From Nocardioides mangrovi (GTDB taxonomy: Bacteria; Actinomycetota; Actinomycetes; Propionibacteriales; Nocardioidaceae), in the NCBI RefSeq assembly GCF_020073815.1, contig NZ_JAIQZJ010000009.1:124001-188000 (forward strand): a stretch of DNA of 64,000 bases, in the 5' to 3' direction. The position numbers and the translations under genes were made by a program. The notes under the pieces were generated by a model, which was not told the DNA's origin, did no database searches, and was given only the letters and a program-made list of their open reading frames with translations. This document shows, one piece after another, positions 41,962-56,525 of this stretch (within the stretch, counting starts at the first letter, position 1; each line of letters starts with the position of its first letter).

Positions 41962-42914
41962 GCGACCTCGACCAGCACGTCGGGCGGCACCAGCGGCCCG
42001 CCACGGACACGGGCATGCCGGGCTTCGCCGTGATCGGCGCCCAGAAGTCGGCCTCGACCTTCCTCCAGGACCAGATGAGCCTGCACCCGGACATCGAGAT
42101 CCCCGAGGGCGAGGTGCGCTGCTTCGAGGACCCGTTCTTCTCGGCAGGCGACGCCGATCGGCTGCCCGAGCTCTACCACTCGCCCGTCGGCGCCGCCGTG
42201 AGAGGCATCAAGCGCCCCGACTACCTGGGTCGCCCCGAGATCCCGGGCCGCCTCCACGACGCGCTGCCGGACCTGCGGATCCTCGTGGTGCTCCGCGACC
42301 CGGTCGCCCGCGCCGTGTCGAGCTACTACCACTTCGTGCGCCACGGGTTCGTGCCGCTGCTGCCGATCGACCAAGCCGTCGACGCGCTGCTCGCGGGCAC
42401 CTGGGACGCCGACTACCCGCGGGCGCCCGAGGTCCTGACGTTCGGACGCTACGGCGAGCACCTCGACCGCTACCTCGGCCTCTTCCCGGCCGACCGGATC
42501 GCGGTCTTCGAGCAGGTGCAGCTGATCAAGCACCCGCAGGAGACGCTGCGCTCGGCGTTCGAGTTCGTCGGCGTCGACCCCGACTGGCCGCTCCCCGAGC
42601 AGTCGGTGCGGGTCTCCAACCGCGGCGTCTACTCGCCCGCCCGGCTCCGGCTGCTGCGCACGAAGAACCGCACGCGCTTCACCTACAGCGACTCCATGGA
42701 CCGCCGCTACCCGCGGCGGATGACCCCCTGGGGGTGGATGTACAACGCCTCGGTCGTCGGCGCGGACCGTCTCGTGCTGAGCCGGCTCGACCCCGGACGT
42801 CCCCCGGAGCTGTCCGAGGAGACCCGGCACGCCCTCGACGACTACTACGCCTCCGACCTCGACGTCCTGCGCGGCCTGCTCCCGACCTGGGGGCTCGAGC
42901 CGTCATGGCTGTGA
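41958..42914 (+). CDS. PAPS-dependent sulfotransferase 2
   Basis: A 318-residue protein with 5'-phosphosulfate loop GAQKSASTFLQDQM (about 26-39) and 3'-phosphate motif VVLRDPVARAVSSYYHF (about 112-128). It is only distantly like sulfotransferase 1, so the two probably sulfate different positions. It starts with an ATGA overlap and is the last gene of the operon before a 169-bp gap. Confidence 0.86.
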   Translation: MSDLDQHVGRHQRPATDTGMPGFAVIGAQKSASTFLQDQMSLHPDIEIPEGEVRCFEDPFFSAGDADRLPELYHSPVGAAVRGIKRPDYLGRPEIPGRLHDALPDLRILVVLRDPVARAVSSYYHFVRHGFVPLLPIDQAVDALLAGTWDADYPRAPEVLTFGRYGEHLDRYLGLFPADRIAVFEQVQLIKHPQETLRSAFEFVGVDPDWPLPEQSVRVSNRGVYSPARLRLLRTKNRTRFTYSDSMDRRYPRRMTPWGWMYNASVVGADRLVLSRLDPGRPPELSEETRHALDDYYASDLDVLRGLLPTWGLEPSWL

Positions 42915-42960
42915 ACAGGAGCGGGTCGGGCTGACCGGAGCAGCCGGGTGAGAGCCCAGA

Positions 42961-42975
42961 CCCCAGTGTTTGACC
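42961..42975. promoter_or_regulatory. CCCCAGTGTTTGACC box upstream of the second giant propeller gene
   Basis: Lies about 115 bp before ATG 43084. On the opposite strand it reads GGTCAAACACTGGGG, similar to the boxes at 7909 and 36425 and to one at 52189-52200 upstream of the glycosidase operon. Low confidence on its own. Confidence 0.3.
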
Positions 42976-43083
42976 GCTTTTGATGATGAGGGCGCGTACG
43001 ACGCGTCGATACGTTCCGCACGTCGACGACGCTTCTCGGACGGCGCCGCAACCCACGCACCACCGTCTCTCCAGGGGATCCCC

Positions 43084-46000
43084 ATGCACGTCCCACGTCG
43101 TCTCGCCGTCCTCCTCGCCCTCCTGCTGGCCGCGGTCCTGCTCCCGGCTCTCACGGGCGGGGTCAAGGCCACCGCCGCCGATGCGCCGCGCCTCGGCGCG
43201 ACCGCCGAGACCGCGGCCGGCTCGTGCTGGGAGATCAAGCAGGCGCAGGCGTCCTCGACCGACGGTGCCTACTGGCTGCTGACCCCGGCGATGGCCGAGC
43301 CGCAGCAGTTCTACTGCGACATGACCACCGACGGCGGCGGGTGGGTGCTCGTCGGACAGGGTCGCGAGGGCTGGACCATCGACTACGACGGCAAGGGCGA
43401 CGCGTCGGCGCTGCTGACGCCGAGCACGCTCCCGCTCACCACCACCGTCCAGCTGCCCAGCGGCACGGTCCGCGCGCTGATGGGCGGTGCCCGGGTCGAC
43501 GCGCTCGCCGACGGCGTGCGCATCCGGCGCGCTGCCAACGCGACCGGGAGCAGCTGGCAGGAGGTGCGGGTCAAGTACTCCAAGTGGCCGCAGTGGACCT
43601 GGACCTTCGGCGCCGAGAACCCGGTCGCCAGCTGGACGATCGGCTCCAGCTCCGGCACGGGTGGCACGTCGGCGTCCTTCGGCTCCGGCAACGGCACCAG
43701 CCTCGTCTACAACACGACCGTCCAGGCGAACACCTACAAGCGTGGCTTCGGCTACGGGTCCTCGACCGCCGGCACCGCCAGCGACACGACGTACCTCTGG
43801 TCGGCGACCAACGCGGGCTACGCCCTGCCCGAGGCGCAGGTCTGGATCCGCCCGAAGGTGCTCTCCAACTCCGGCTTCACCGCGATCCCCGACGGCGGCC
43901 TGTCGGGCTACGCCCAGCAGAGCCTGCCGAGCTCGAAGGCCCTCGCCTCGCCGTGGGGCGTCTCCGGGCTGGCTGCCGACAGCAGCACCGAGGGCAACGT
44001 CGAGGTGCAGGCGTTCACCCAGTCCGGCAACACCATGTTCGTCGGCGGCAACTTCCAGTACGTCCAGCAGGACGCCGCCGGCACCGGCCAGGTCAACCAG
44101 CCGTTCCTCGCCGCCTTCGACGTGAGCACGGGCCAGTGGATCTCGACCTTCCGGCCCACCCTCAACCAGCAGGTCCACGACCTGGCCACGCTCCCGAACG
44201 GCGACGTCGTCGCCGGCGGCGAGTTCACCCAGGTCAACGGGCAGGCGGTGACGGGCCTCGTCGCGCTCAACCCCAGCACCGGCGCGATCGACACCTCCTG
44301 GAACGTCACCGTGCAGGACCGCCTGGCCAACGACACGTTCCGCGTCAACGGGCTCGACGTCGCCGACGGCTACCTCTACGTCGCCGGCGCGGTCACCCAC
44401 TTCGCGGGGGGCAGCAAGCCCAACGCGTTCATCTACTCCCGCGGCCTGGCCCGCGTGTCGACGACCGACGGCACGCCCGACTCGACCTGGAAGCCGACCC
44501 TCAACGGCACCGCCACCGACGTCTCGATCTCGCCCGACAACGCCACGGCGTACGTCAGCGGCTACTTCACGACCTCGAACGGCGTCGCCTCCCTCAAGGC
44601 CGCCGCGCTGTCGACGGCGGCCGGGGCGACCGCGCGGGCCTGGAGCCCGTCGTGGAGCAACAGCAACAACAACTACCAGCGCACCGTCGACGCGGTCGGC
44701 AGCAAGGTGTGGGTCGGCGGCTCGGAGCACTCGCTCTTCCAGTTCGACCCCACGACGCTGAACCGCACGATGGGCGACATCGCCAAGCCGCACGGTGACA
44801 TCCAGGCCATCGGCCACCTCGGCAACGCGGTCTTCGCCGGCTGCCACTGCGACGACTGGGAGTACGCCAACGCCTACACCTGGTCGAACCTCGGCTCGAC
44901 GTGGACCGGCGCCAACGCCCTGCGCTGGCTGGGCGCCTGGGACGCGACCACGGGCGAGCGGCTCCCGTCGTTCACGCCCAACCTCGAGATGCGCCAGGGC
45001 ACCGGCATCTGGGCGATCCAGCCCGACAGCACGGGCGTCCTCTGGGCCGGGGGCGACGTCGTCGCCGCCGCCACGAACTCGCAGGCGGCGGCCTTCGCAG
45101 GCGGCTTCGTCCGCTTCCCGCAGAACGACTCGACGGCGCCCACCCAGCCGTCCAACCTGACACTGACCAGCTCGACGTCGTCGACCGCCACGCTGTCGTG
45201 GTCCGGGTCGTCCGACGCCGGCGGCGGCGTCCGGTACGTCGTGCTGCGCGACGACCGGCCGATCGCCGCGACCACCGGCAACCTCACCTCGATCACCGTG
45301 CCGCTCGGGGGCTCCAACCGCTTCTTCGTCCGCGCGATCGACAAGGCGGGCAACTACTCGGCGACCACGTCGGTGCTCGCCGTGGCCGGGGCCCACCTGC
45401 CCCCGACCGCGTCGTTCACGAACACGACGTCCTACTCCACCGTCCAGGTCGACGGCTCCGCGTCGACGGCCACGGACGGGACGATCACCGACTACCTCTG
45501 GGACTTCGGTGACAGCTCGGGTGCTCGCGGCGCGATCGCCGAGCACACGTACGCCGCGGCCGGGACCTACATCGTCAAGCTGACGGTCACCGACTCGACC
45601 GGCGCGACCGGCACGACCTCGCAGACGGTCACCGTCGCGAGCGCGGCCGCGCCCTCGCCGACCGATCCCTACGGCAAGCTCGTCTACTCGCTGTCCCCGT
45701 CGGTCTACTACCGGCTCGGCGAGACCAGCGGGAGCACCGCCAAGGACTCCGGCCCCGAGGGCCGCACCGGCACCTACGTCGGCAACGTCACGAAGGGCGT
45801 GGCCGGCGTGCTCGCCGGCTCGACCGACACCGCCGTGAGCACCACCAACGCGACCGGGTTCGTGACGTCGCCGAAGCTGACAGCCGCCCCGTCGACCTTC
45901 TCGCTGGCGGTGTGGTTCAAGTCGACCTCGACCTCGGGTGGTCGCCTGATCGGCTACAGCAGCTCCAACACCGGCTCGTCGAGCAACTACGACCGGCATC

Positions 46001-47130
46001 TCTTCCTGCGCAACGACGGGACCGTCGTCTTCGGCGCCTACACCGGCGTCGAGAACCGGGTCACGAGCACCACCGCCATCAACAACGGGCAGTGGCACCT
46101 GGCCGTCGGCACCCTCTCGCCGACCGACGGGATGAAGCTCTACATCGACGGTGCGCTGGCCGGTACCAACCCCAACACCTCGGCCCAGAACTTCGTCGGC
46201 TACTGGCGCGTGGGCGGCGACAACGTCTGGTCGGGCGCCAGCACCGGCAACCTCACCGGGACGCTCGACGAGGCCGCCGTCTTCCCGACGGTCCTCACCG
46301 CCGCCCAGGTGGCCTCGCTCTACTCGACCCGCTCGACGGTGGCGCCGGCGAACGCCGCTCCGACGGCCGCCTTCAGCTCGTCGGTCTCCAACCTGACCGC
46401 CCAGCTCGACGGCTCGGGCTCGACCGACAGCGACGGCCAGGTGAAGACCTGGAGCTGGGACTTCGGCGACGGCACCACGGGCTCGGGCCAGCTGGTCAAC
46501 CACACCTACACCCAGGCAAAGACCTACACGGTGAAGCTGACCGTCACCGACGACGGCGGCGCGACCTCGACGATCTCGCACGACATCACGACGACCTCAC
46601 CGCCGGTCGACAGCACGGTGATCGCCAGCAAGTCGGTCTGGAGCTACAAGTACGACGCGACCGCGCCGCCGACCGACTGGGCGGCGAAGGACTTCGACGC
46701 CTCCGCGTGGAGCACCGGCGCCGGTGTCCTGGGCTTCGGCTCCACCCCGCTCGGCACCAACCTCGACACCTTCGCCACGACCTCCGACCGACCGCTCGCG
46801 GCCTACTTCCGTCGTGACTTCCAGGTGTCGGACCGCACCAAGGTCACCAGGCTCGTGCTCACGACGGTCGCCGACGACGGGGTCGTGGTCTACGTCAACG
46901 GCACCGAGGTCGGCCGCTCGAACATGCCGACCGGCACGGTCACGAACAAGACGTACGCGTCCTCGGCCCGGCGCACGTCGGTGGCCAACAGCGCACCGTT
47001 CGTCATCGAGGTCCCGACGAGCCTGCTCGTCGACGGCCGCAACGTGGTGGCGGCCGAGACCCACCTCAACTACCGGGGCACCGCGGATGCCAGCTTCGAC
47101 CTCTCGGCGGTGCTGACCGCTTCCCCCTGA
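43084..47130 (+). CDS. Giant secreted protein: fibrinogen-like, beta-propeller, FN3, two PKD, LamG and jelly-roll domains
   Basis: A 1348-residue exported protein. Signal peptide 1-32; fibrinogen C-terminal-like domain (about 42-256; FYCDMTTDGGGWVLVGQ); delta-60 propeller (about 293-680); FN3 (about 683-768); PKD (about 772-852); LamG (about 863-1079; WFKSTSTSGG); PKD (about 1089-1172); and the same C-terminal galactose-binding-like domain as the protein at 27726 (about 1179-1348; DDGVVVYVNGTEVGRSNMP). The 42970 start is rejected since it hides the signal peptide. Fibrinogen-like domains often bind acetylated or sulfated sugars, which fits a sulfated glycan matrix; that is inference. Confidence 0.86.
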   Translation: MHVPRRLAVLLALLLAAVLLPALTGGVKATAADAPRLGATAETAAGSCWEIKQAQASSTDGAYWLLTPAMAEPQQFYCDMTTDGGGWVLVGQGREGWTIDYDGKGDASALLTPSTLPLTTTVQLPSGTVRALMGGARVDALADGVRIRRAANATGSSWQEVRVKYSKWPQWTWTFGAENPVASWTIGSSSGTGGTSASFGSGNGTSLVYNTTVQANTYKRGFGYGSSTAGTASDTTYLWSATNAGYALPEAQVWIRPKVLSNSGFTAIPDGGLSGYAQQSLPSSKALASPWGVSGLAADSSTEGNVEVQAFTQSGNTMFVGGNFQYVQQDAAGTGQVNQPFLAAFDVSTGQWISTFRPTLNQQVHDLATLPNGDVVAGGEFTQVNGQAVTGLVALNPSTGAIDTSWNVTVQDRLANDTFRVNGLDVADGYLYVAGAVTHFAGGSKPNAFIYSRGLARVSTTDGTPDSTWKPTLNGTATDVSISPDNATAYVSGYFTTSNGVASLKAAALSTAAGATARAWSPSWSNSNNNYQRTVDAVGSKVWVGGSEHSLFQFDPTTLNRTMGDIAKPHGDIQAIGHLGNAVFAGCHCDDWEYANAYTWSNLGSTWTGANALRWLGAWDATTGERLPSFTPNLEMRQGTGIWAIQPDSTGVLWAGGDVVAAATNSQAAAFAGGFVRFPQNDSTAPTQPSNLTLTSSTSSTATLSWSGSSDAGGGVRYVVLRDDRPIAATTGNLTSITVPLGGSNRFFVRAIDKAGNYSATTSVLAVAGAHLPPTASFTNTTSYSTVQVDGSASTATDGTITDYLWDFGDSSGARGAIAEHTYAAAGTYIVKLTVTDSTGATGTTSQTVTVASAAAPSPTDPYGKLVYSLSPSVYYRLGETSGSTAKDSGPEGRTGTYVGNVTKGVAGVLAGSTDTAVSTTNATGFVTSPKLTAAPSTFSLAVWFKSTSTSGGRLIGYSSSNTGSSSNYDRHLFLRNDGTVVFGAYTGVENRVTSTTAINNGQWHLAVGTLSPTDGMKLYIDGALAGTNPNTSAQNFVGYWRVGGDNVWSGASTGNLTGTLDEAAVFPTVLTAAQVASLYSTRSTVAPANAAPTAAFSSSVSNLTAQLDGSGSTDSDGQVKTWSWDFGDGTTGSGQLVNHTYTQAKTYTVKLTVTDDGGATSTISHDITTTSPPVDSTVIASKSVWSYKYDATAPPTDWAAKDFDASAWSTGAGVLGFGSTPLGTNLDTFATTSDRPLAAYFRRDFQVSDRTKVTRLVLTTVADDGVVVYVNGTEVGRSNMPTGTVTNKTYASSARRTSVANSAPFVIEVPTSLLVDGRNVVAAETHLNYRGTADASFDLSAVLTASP

Positions 47131-47302
47131 CTCACCCTTTCGGGGGATATTCGTCCTGATACGTGTGACTCCGTGCACAGGTGGGTAGACATGCTGTGAC
47201 AGGGGGATCGACTCGGCGTGACCCATCCGCACTCCGGTGCGCCCGTGGCACCCATGGGGATGTCGTGCCCGGTCGCGCCTGCTCACCGTTCGGGGGAACG
47301 GC

Positions 47303-47986
47303 GTGTCACAGTCACGCATCACGATCATGGACCGTCACGGACTCTTCGTGGAGGTCGTCGGCCACGTACTCGAACGCCGGGGCTATCGCGCCCGGGCGAT
47401 CGCGGTCGGGGCCAGGAGCGCAGCGGCGCAGGTGCGCCGCGTGGAGGAGACCCGACCCGACGTCGTCGTGCTCGGCGTCGACTTCGGGATCGGCAGTGAG
47501 GACGGCGACGCGGTCCTCAGCGAGCTCGTCGACCGCGGCCATCCGGTGATCGCCGTCATCGACGGCGACGACCCGGTCGAGCAGGGCGCCGCGTTCGCGG
47601 CCGGCGCCCACGCCGTGGTGTCGAAGTCGCGGCCGCTGGCCGACCTGCTGGAGGTCGTCGACGCCGCCGCCGCCGAGGAGCCCGAGCAGCTGTCCTGCTC
47701 GGAGCGCGCGCGGCTGGTCGCGATCTACCGGGACGCGCGCGACCGGCACCACGCCGCCCACCGCCGGTTCGCGAGCCTGTCCCGCAAGGAGCAGGAGATC
47801 CTGCGGCAGCTGATGGCCGGCCGCACGGTCCGCGAGATCGCCTCTCGGTCGGTGGTCTCCGAGCACACCGTGCGCACCCAGGTGAAGTCGCTGCTCGGCA
47901 AGCTCGACGTCAGCAGCCAGATCCAGGCGGTCGCCCTCGCGCGGCGCAGCGGCTGGGGAGCGTCCCCCCGCCACCGGGCGGGCTAG
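47303..47986 (+). CDS. LuxR-type regulator lacking the receiver phospho-Asp
   Basis: A 227-residue close relative of the canonical regulator at 5493: same linker and helix-turn-helix (LSRKEQEILRQLMAG ... VSEHTVRTQVKSLLGKLDVSSQIQAVALARRSGW). In the receiver, VVVLGVDFG aligns with IALVDLDLG, so Gly replaces the phospho-accepting Asp, while the Lys (VVSKSRP) is kept. GTG 47303 follows a GTTCGGGGGAAC palindrome. No kinase is adjacent. It may regulate the neighbouring matrix or glycosidase genes. Confidence 0.8.
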   Translation: MSQSRITIMDRHGLFVEVVGHVLERRGYRARAIAVGARSAAAQVRRVEETRPDVVVLGVDFGIGSEDGDAVLSELVDRGHPVIAVIDGDDPVEQGAAFAAGAHAVVSKSRPLADLLEVVDAAAAEEPEQLSCSERARLVAIYRDARDRHHAAHRRFASLSRKEQEILRQLMAGRTVREIASRSVVSEHTVRTQVKSLLGKLDVSSQIQAVALARRSGWGASPRHRAG

Positions 47987-48009
47987 CGGGGGCGTGTCCC
48001 GAGTCGGGG

Positions 48010-48876
48010 TCAGGCGCCGTCGATCTCCAGGAACGGCCGGGCCAGGTCGCCGTTCAGCTGGTCGGTCGCCGACTTGATCACCTCTCCGGTCTGCGAGACC
48101 TTGCCGCCCACCGACAGCGGGATGCTGGGCTCGACCGGTGTGACGTCACCGGTCGGCCCGACGCCGATCCGGGTCGTGCGGTCGTTGGGGTCGTCGAGGG
48201 GCCACGAGGTCACCGTCACCTCGGCGCCGTCCCGGCGGCACTCCATGTGGTACCAGATACCCGGGATGACGGCGGTGGACGAGCGGATCGTCACGATCCC
48301 GTCGACCCCCTGGACGACGCACGCGGGTCGGCCGAGGTCGAGCTCCGCCTTGTAGAGCGTCGGCTCGCTGTAGATCCCTCGCTGGACGAGGTTGTCGCCG
48401 TTGTCCTCCGTGCGGCCCTCCGAGCGGGCGTCGATCTTGAAGTCGGTGCCCCACGTGAAGGCCGCCGTGCCGGGGTTGAGCTCGTCGTCGTCCCCCTTGT
48501 TGGTCACCACCACCACCGCGCGTGGGTAGGTCCCGGTCGCGCGGTACGGCGGGAAGGCGATCGCGCGTGCGCCGTCCGGTCCCGCGGACGCGGCGACCGA
48601 GCCGCCGTCCAGCGCGGCCACCCGGACCTCGACCGCCGCGGTGCCCGCCTGCGCAGGCCGGCCGTGGTCGTCCTCGAGCAGGACGGTCCGGCCGGTGTGC
48701 GGCCTCGCGCTGGGCGACGCCGTCACCGGGGTCGAGGCGGCGTGCGTGTCCTCGTCGTCGCTGAGGTCGCAGCCGGCCAGCAGCAGGACGGCCACGGAGA
48801 GGCCGGCGAGCGTCGGCACGCCCACCGCCCGGCGTGCGCGCGTGCGCGCACGGCTGAGACCAGTTCCCCCGATCAT
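48010..48876 (-). CDS. Lipoprotein with a LamG-like domain
   Basis: A 288-residue exported lipoprotein: positively charged N-terminus, hydrophobic stretch and lipobox LLLAGC (Cys about 35), then a Thr/Ser/Asp linker and a jelly-roll domain of about 200 residues (FKIDARSEGRTEDNGDNLVQRG ... GIWYHMECRRDGAEVTVTSW) resembling LamG/concanavalin folds. It would sit on the outer face of the membrane and could hold glycan. It is downstream of the two glycosidase-like genes on the same strand, but a terminator lies between. Confidence 0.75.
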   Translation of the reverse strand: MIGGTGLSRARTRARRAVGVPTLAGLSVAVLLLAGCDLSDDEDTHAASTPVTASPSARPHTGRTVLLEDDHGRPAQAGTAAVEVRVAALDGGSVAASAGPDGARAIAFPPYRATGTYPRAVVVVTNKGDDDELNPGTAAFTWGTDFKIDARSEGRTEDNGDNLVQRGIYSEPTLYKAELDLGRPACVVQGVDGIVTIRSSTAVIPGIWYHMECRRDGAEVTVTSWPLDDPNDRTTRIGVGPTGDVTPVEPSIPLSVGGKVSQTGEVIKSATDQLNGDLARPFLEIDGA

Positions 48877-48988
48877 GAGGCGACCGTAGTGACGGCTCCC
48901 GCGCCGTGGCCGGGACCCCGCCCCATATACCGCTTCTAGGGCATGCCGCGCGTCCGAGCGTCGTGCGACCGTCTCAACACGAGGAGAA

Positions 48989-49019
48989 CCGCGGCCCGGC
49001 AGGGTGCGCCGGGCCGCGG
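48989..49019 (-). terminator. Terminator of the glycosidase operon
   Basis: CCGCGGCCCGGC at 48989-49000 pairs perfectly with 49008-49019 around a 7-nt loop. It lies 28 bp past the stop of the gene at 49048 on the minus strand and is followed there by TTCTCCTC. Confidence 0.7.
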
Positions 49020-49047
49020 CTCCTTCCTCCCTCGGTAGAGGAACGAC

Positions 49048-51044
<1,997 letters not shown>

Positions 51045-51048
<4 letters not shown>

Positions 51049-52046
51049 CGCATCGCCTTTCGCCAGACGCGGATCTCCGGGTTCTCCCGGAGCTCGAAGT
51101 CGCCGTTGCGGGTCGACTGGTAGTAGGTCACGAACACGGCGTGGTGCTGGCGGGCGTAGGTGTGCACCTTGTCGAGCCAGCGCGCCCGGCCGGAGCCGTC
51201 GGTGTCGCCGGGGACCCGGACCGACCCGGTCTCCGCGATCGCGAACGGGCGATGGGACTTCTTCGACGCCCGGACGACCGGGGAGAAGAGGTGGCGCGGC
51301 GCGACGTACTCACGCGCGTCGCCGAGCGCACCGTTGTAGGGGTCCCAGGCGTAGACGGAGACGAAGCGGCGTCCGGGGTCGACCTGCTGCCACGTCGGCG
51401 TGGCGGCGCTGTTGGCGGTCCAGCCCATGAGGACCAGCGTCGGGTAGAGGTTGTCGCGGCAGAAGGAGCCCGCGATCCGGGCGACGTGCCGCCAGGCGCG
51501 GACGTACTGCCGCTCGGTGAACTGGCCGGCGCGGATCTCGTCCTCGGGCTCGTGCCAGTAGTTCCAGAAGATGGGGGTACGGCGCGGCGCGGTGCGGAAG
51601 TACTGCCGGAGGTCGCGGTCGTAGCGGCCGCTGAGCACGTCCTGCGGCGTGACCCGGATCGAGGTGACGACCCACCGGCTGCCGTACCACCGCTTCTTCT
51701 CCGACCACGGGGTGCGGGTCGGCATCGTGTCGTCCCAGGTGCGGACGACCGGCACCCGGGTGCCGAAGCGTCGCTCCTCGGTGGTGAGGTCGTCCTTCAT
51801 GGAGCCGCCGCCGTTGCTGCCGAGGCTGACGCCGAAGCGGGTGGCGGTGCGGTGCCAGCGCGGCGCGATCGGGCAGCCGGCGGCCCGGTCGGCGGTGCGG
51901 CCGGAGGTGCGGCTGGAGGTGGGGTCGGAGGTGCGGTCGGTGACCGCTCGGGTCGGGCTGGGCGCCGAGGCCGCGTGGCCCCCGGAGGTGAGTCCGAGGA
52001 GACCGACCGGCAACAGGGCAGCCAGGAGCAGGGCGGTGGTGCGCAT
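51045..52046 (-). CDS. Secreted glycoside hydrolase, GH26-like
   Basis: A 333-residue exported protein: signal peptide 1-25, a Thr/Ser/Arg linker (about 28-58) and a TIM-barrel domain. FWNYWHEPEDEIR (about 160-172) carries the likely acid/base Glu and FAIAETGSVRVPGD (about 270-283) the likely nucleophile, the arrangement of family 26 beta-mannanase-type enzymes. ATG 52046 is chosen because the 80 residues upstream do not look coding. It may cut a mannose- or related beta-linked glycan made by this locus. Confidence 0.78.
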
Positions 52047-52267
52047 GCTGGAGGAGTCCTTTCGGGGGTATCGACCGACAGCGGACCCCCGAACGCTCAT
52101 CGGCCTGGCAAACTCAGGGCGTTTATGCGCCATCGGCCGGGTCGCAAACCTGATTTCGGACGGAACTGAGACACCCAGGCACGGTTTTCCCCAGTTTTGA
52201 CGAGGTTGGGCGCGGTTCGGGGTGTTATCTGGACGCGGCGCCCGGGCCGGGGTGTCGGCGGGCGTCC

Positions 52268-52310
52268 GTAGACTGGCCGACCTCACCCCCCGTCACCTGT
52301 TGACCGGGGG
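52268..52310 (+). promoter_or_regulatory. mfd promoter -10 (TAGACT) and leader hairpin
   Basis: TAGACT at 52268-52273 fits a -10 element. It is followed by a hairpin pairing CCCCCGTCA (52287-52295) with TGACCGGGGG (52301-52310, one bulged C). The leader to GTG 52344 would be about 65 nt. No clear -35 was found. Confidence 0.35.
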
Positions 52311-52343
52311 CGTTCGTGCTGTCCAGACCCCTCGGAGCCACCC

Positions 52344-55882
<3,539 letters not shown>

Positions 55883-55886
<4 letters not shown>

Positions 55887-56515
55887 CGCGCGTACCCGCA
55901 TCGATCGGCCTCGCCGTGGCCGCCCTCGTGCTGCTGACCGGCTGCGGCTCGGTGCCCGACTTCAGCCCGGGCGTCGCCGCCCGGGTCGGGGACCAGACCG
56001 TGTCCGACGCGCAGGTGCGCGACGTCGCGTCCGTCTACTGCCCCGCGGTCGCGCCGCAGCTCCAGGGGCAGCCGGTGCCGCTCAGCCAGGTCAACGCGCG
56101 CGTCGCCGGCAGTCTGACCCTCCGGTCGGCGGCCGAGCAGTTCGCCGACGACGAGGGCGTGACCGCCGATGCGTCGTACCAGAAGACGATCGACCAGGCC
56201 GACAAGGGCGGGCAGTTCAAGGGCCTGACCGACGACCAGAAGGACGCCGTGATCGAGGTCGGCGGGGCCGAGCTCTACGCCGCCGCGGTCGCGAAGTCGG
56301 TCGGCTCGGACGGCGAGAAGCTCTTCGACCAGTGGCTCACCGACCACGACGTCGAGATCAACCCGCGCTACGGCGTCGCGCTCGGCGACGGCAAGGCCTC
56401 GCTCACCGACACCAGCCTGTCCTACGCGGTCAGCGACACCGCGACCAAGGCCGGCGCCGACAGCCCCGACGCCACCTACGTCGGGGCCCTGCCGGCGACA
56501 CAGCGCTGCGGCTGA
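55883..56515 (+). CDS. SurA-N-like lipoprotein
   Basis: A 210-residue exported lipoprotein (lipobox LLTGC, Cys about 22) with a domain starting VAARVGDQTVSDAQVRDVA, like the N-terminal chaperone part of SurA/PrsA foldases; no peptidyl-prolyl isomerase domain follows. It is commonly found next to mfd and mazG in actinobacteria. GTG 55883 overlaps the mfd stop. It may assist folding of exported proteins. Confidence 0.75.
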
Positions 56516-56525
56516 TCCGCGACCG

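Noticed and set aside
42970..43083. Upstream extension of the giant protein from 42970
   Set aside because: It would put 38 charged residues before a clear signal peptide; ATG 43084 is the better start.
42679..46581. 1300-codon open frame on the minus strand
   Set aside because: It is antisense to the giant propeller protein and is a by-product of high GC third positions; the translation is low-complexity Arg/Val/Gly-rich with no domain or signal.
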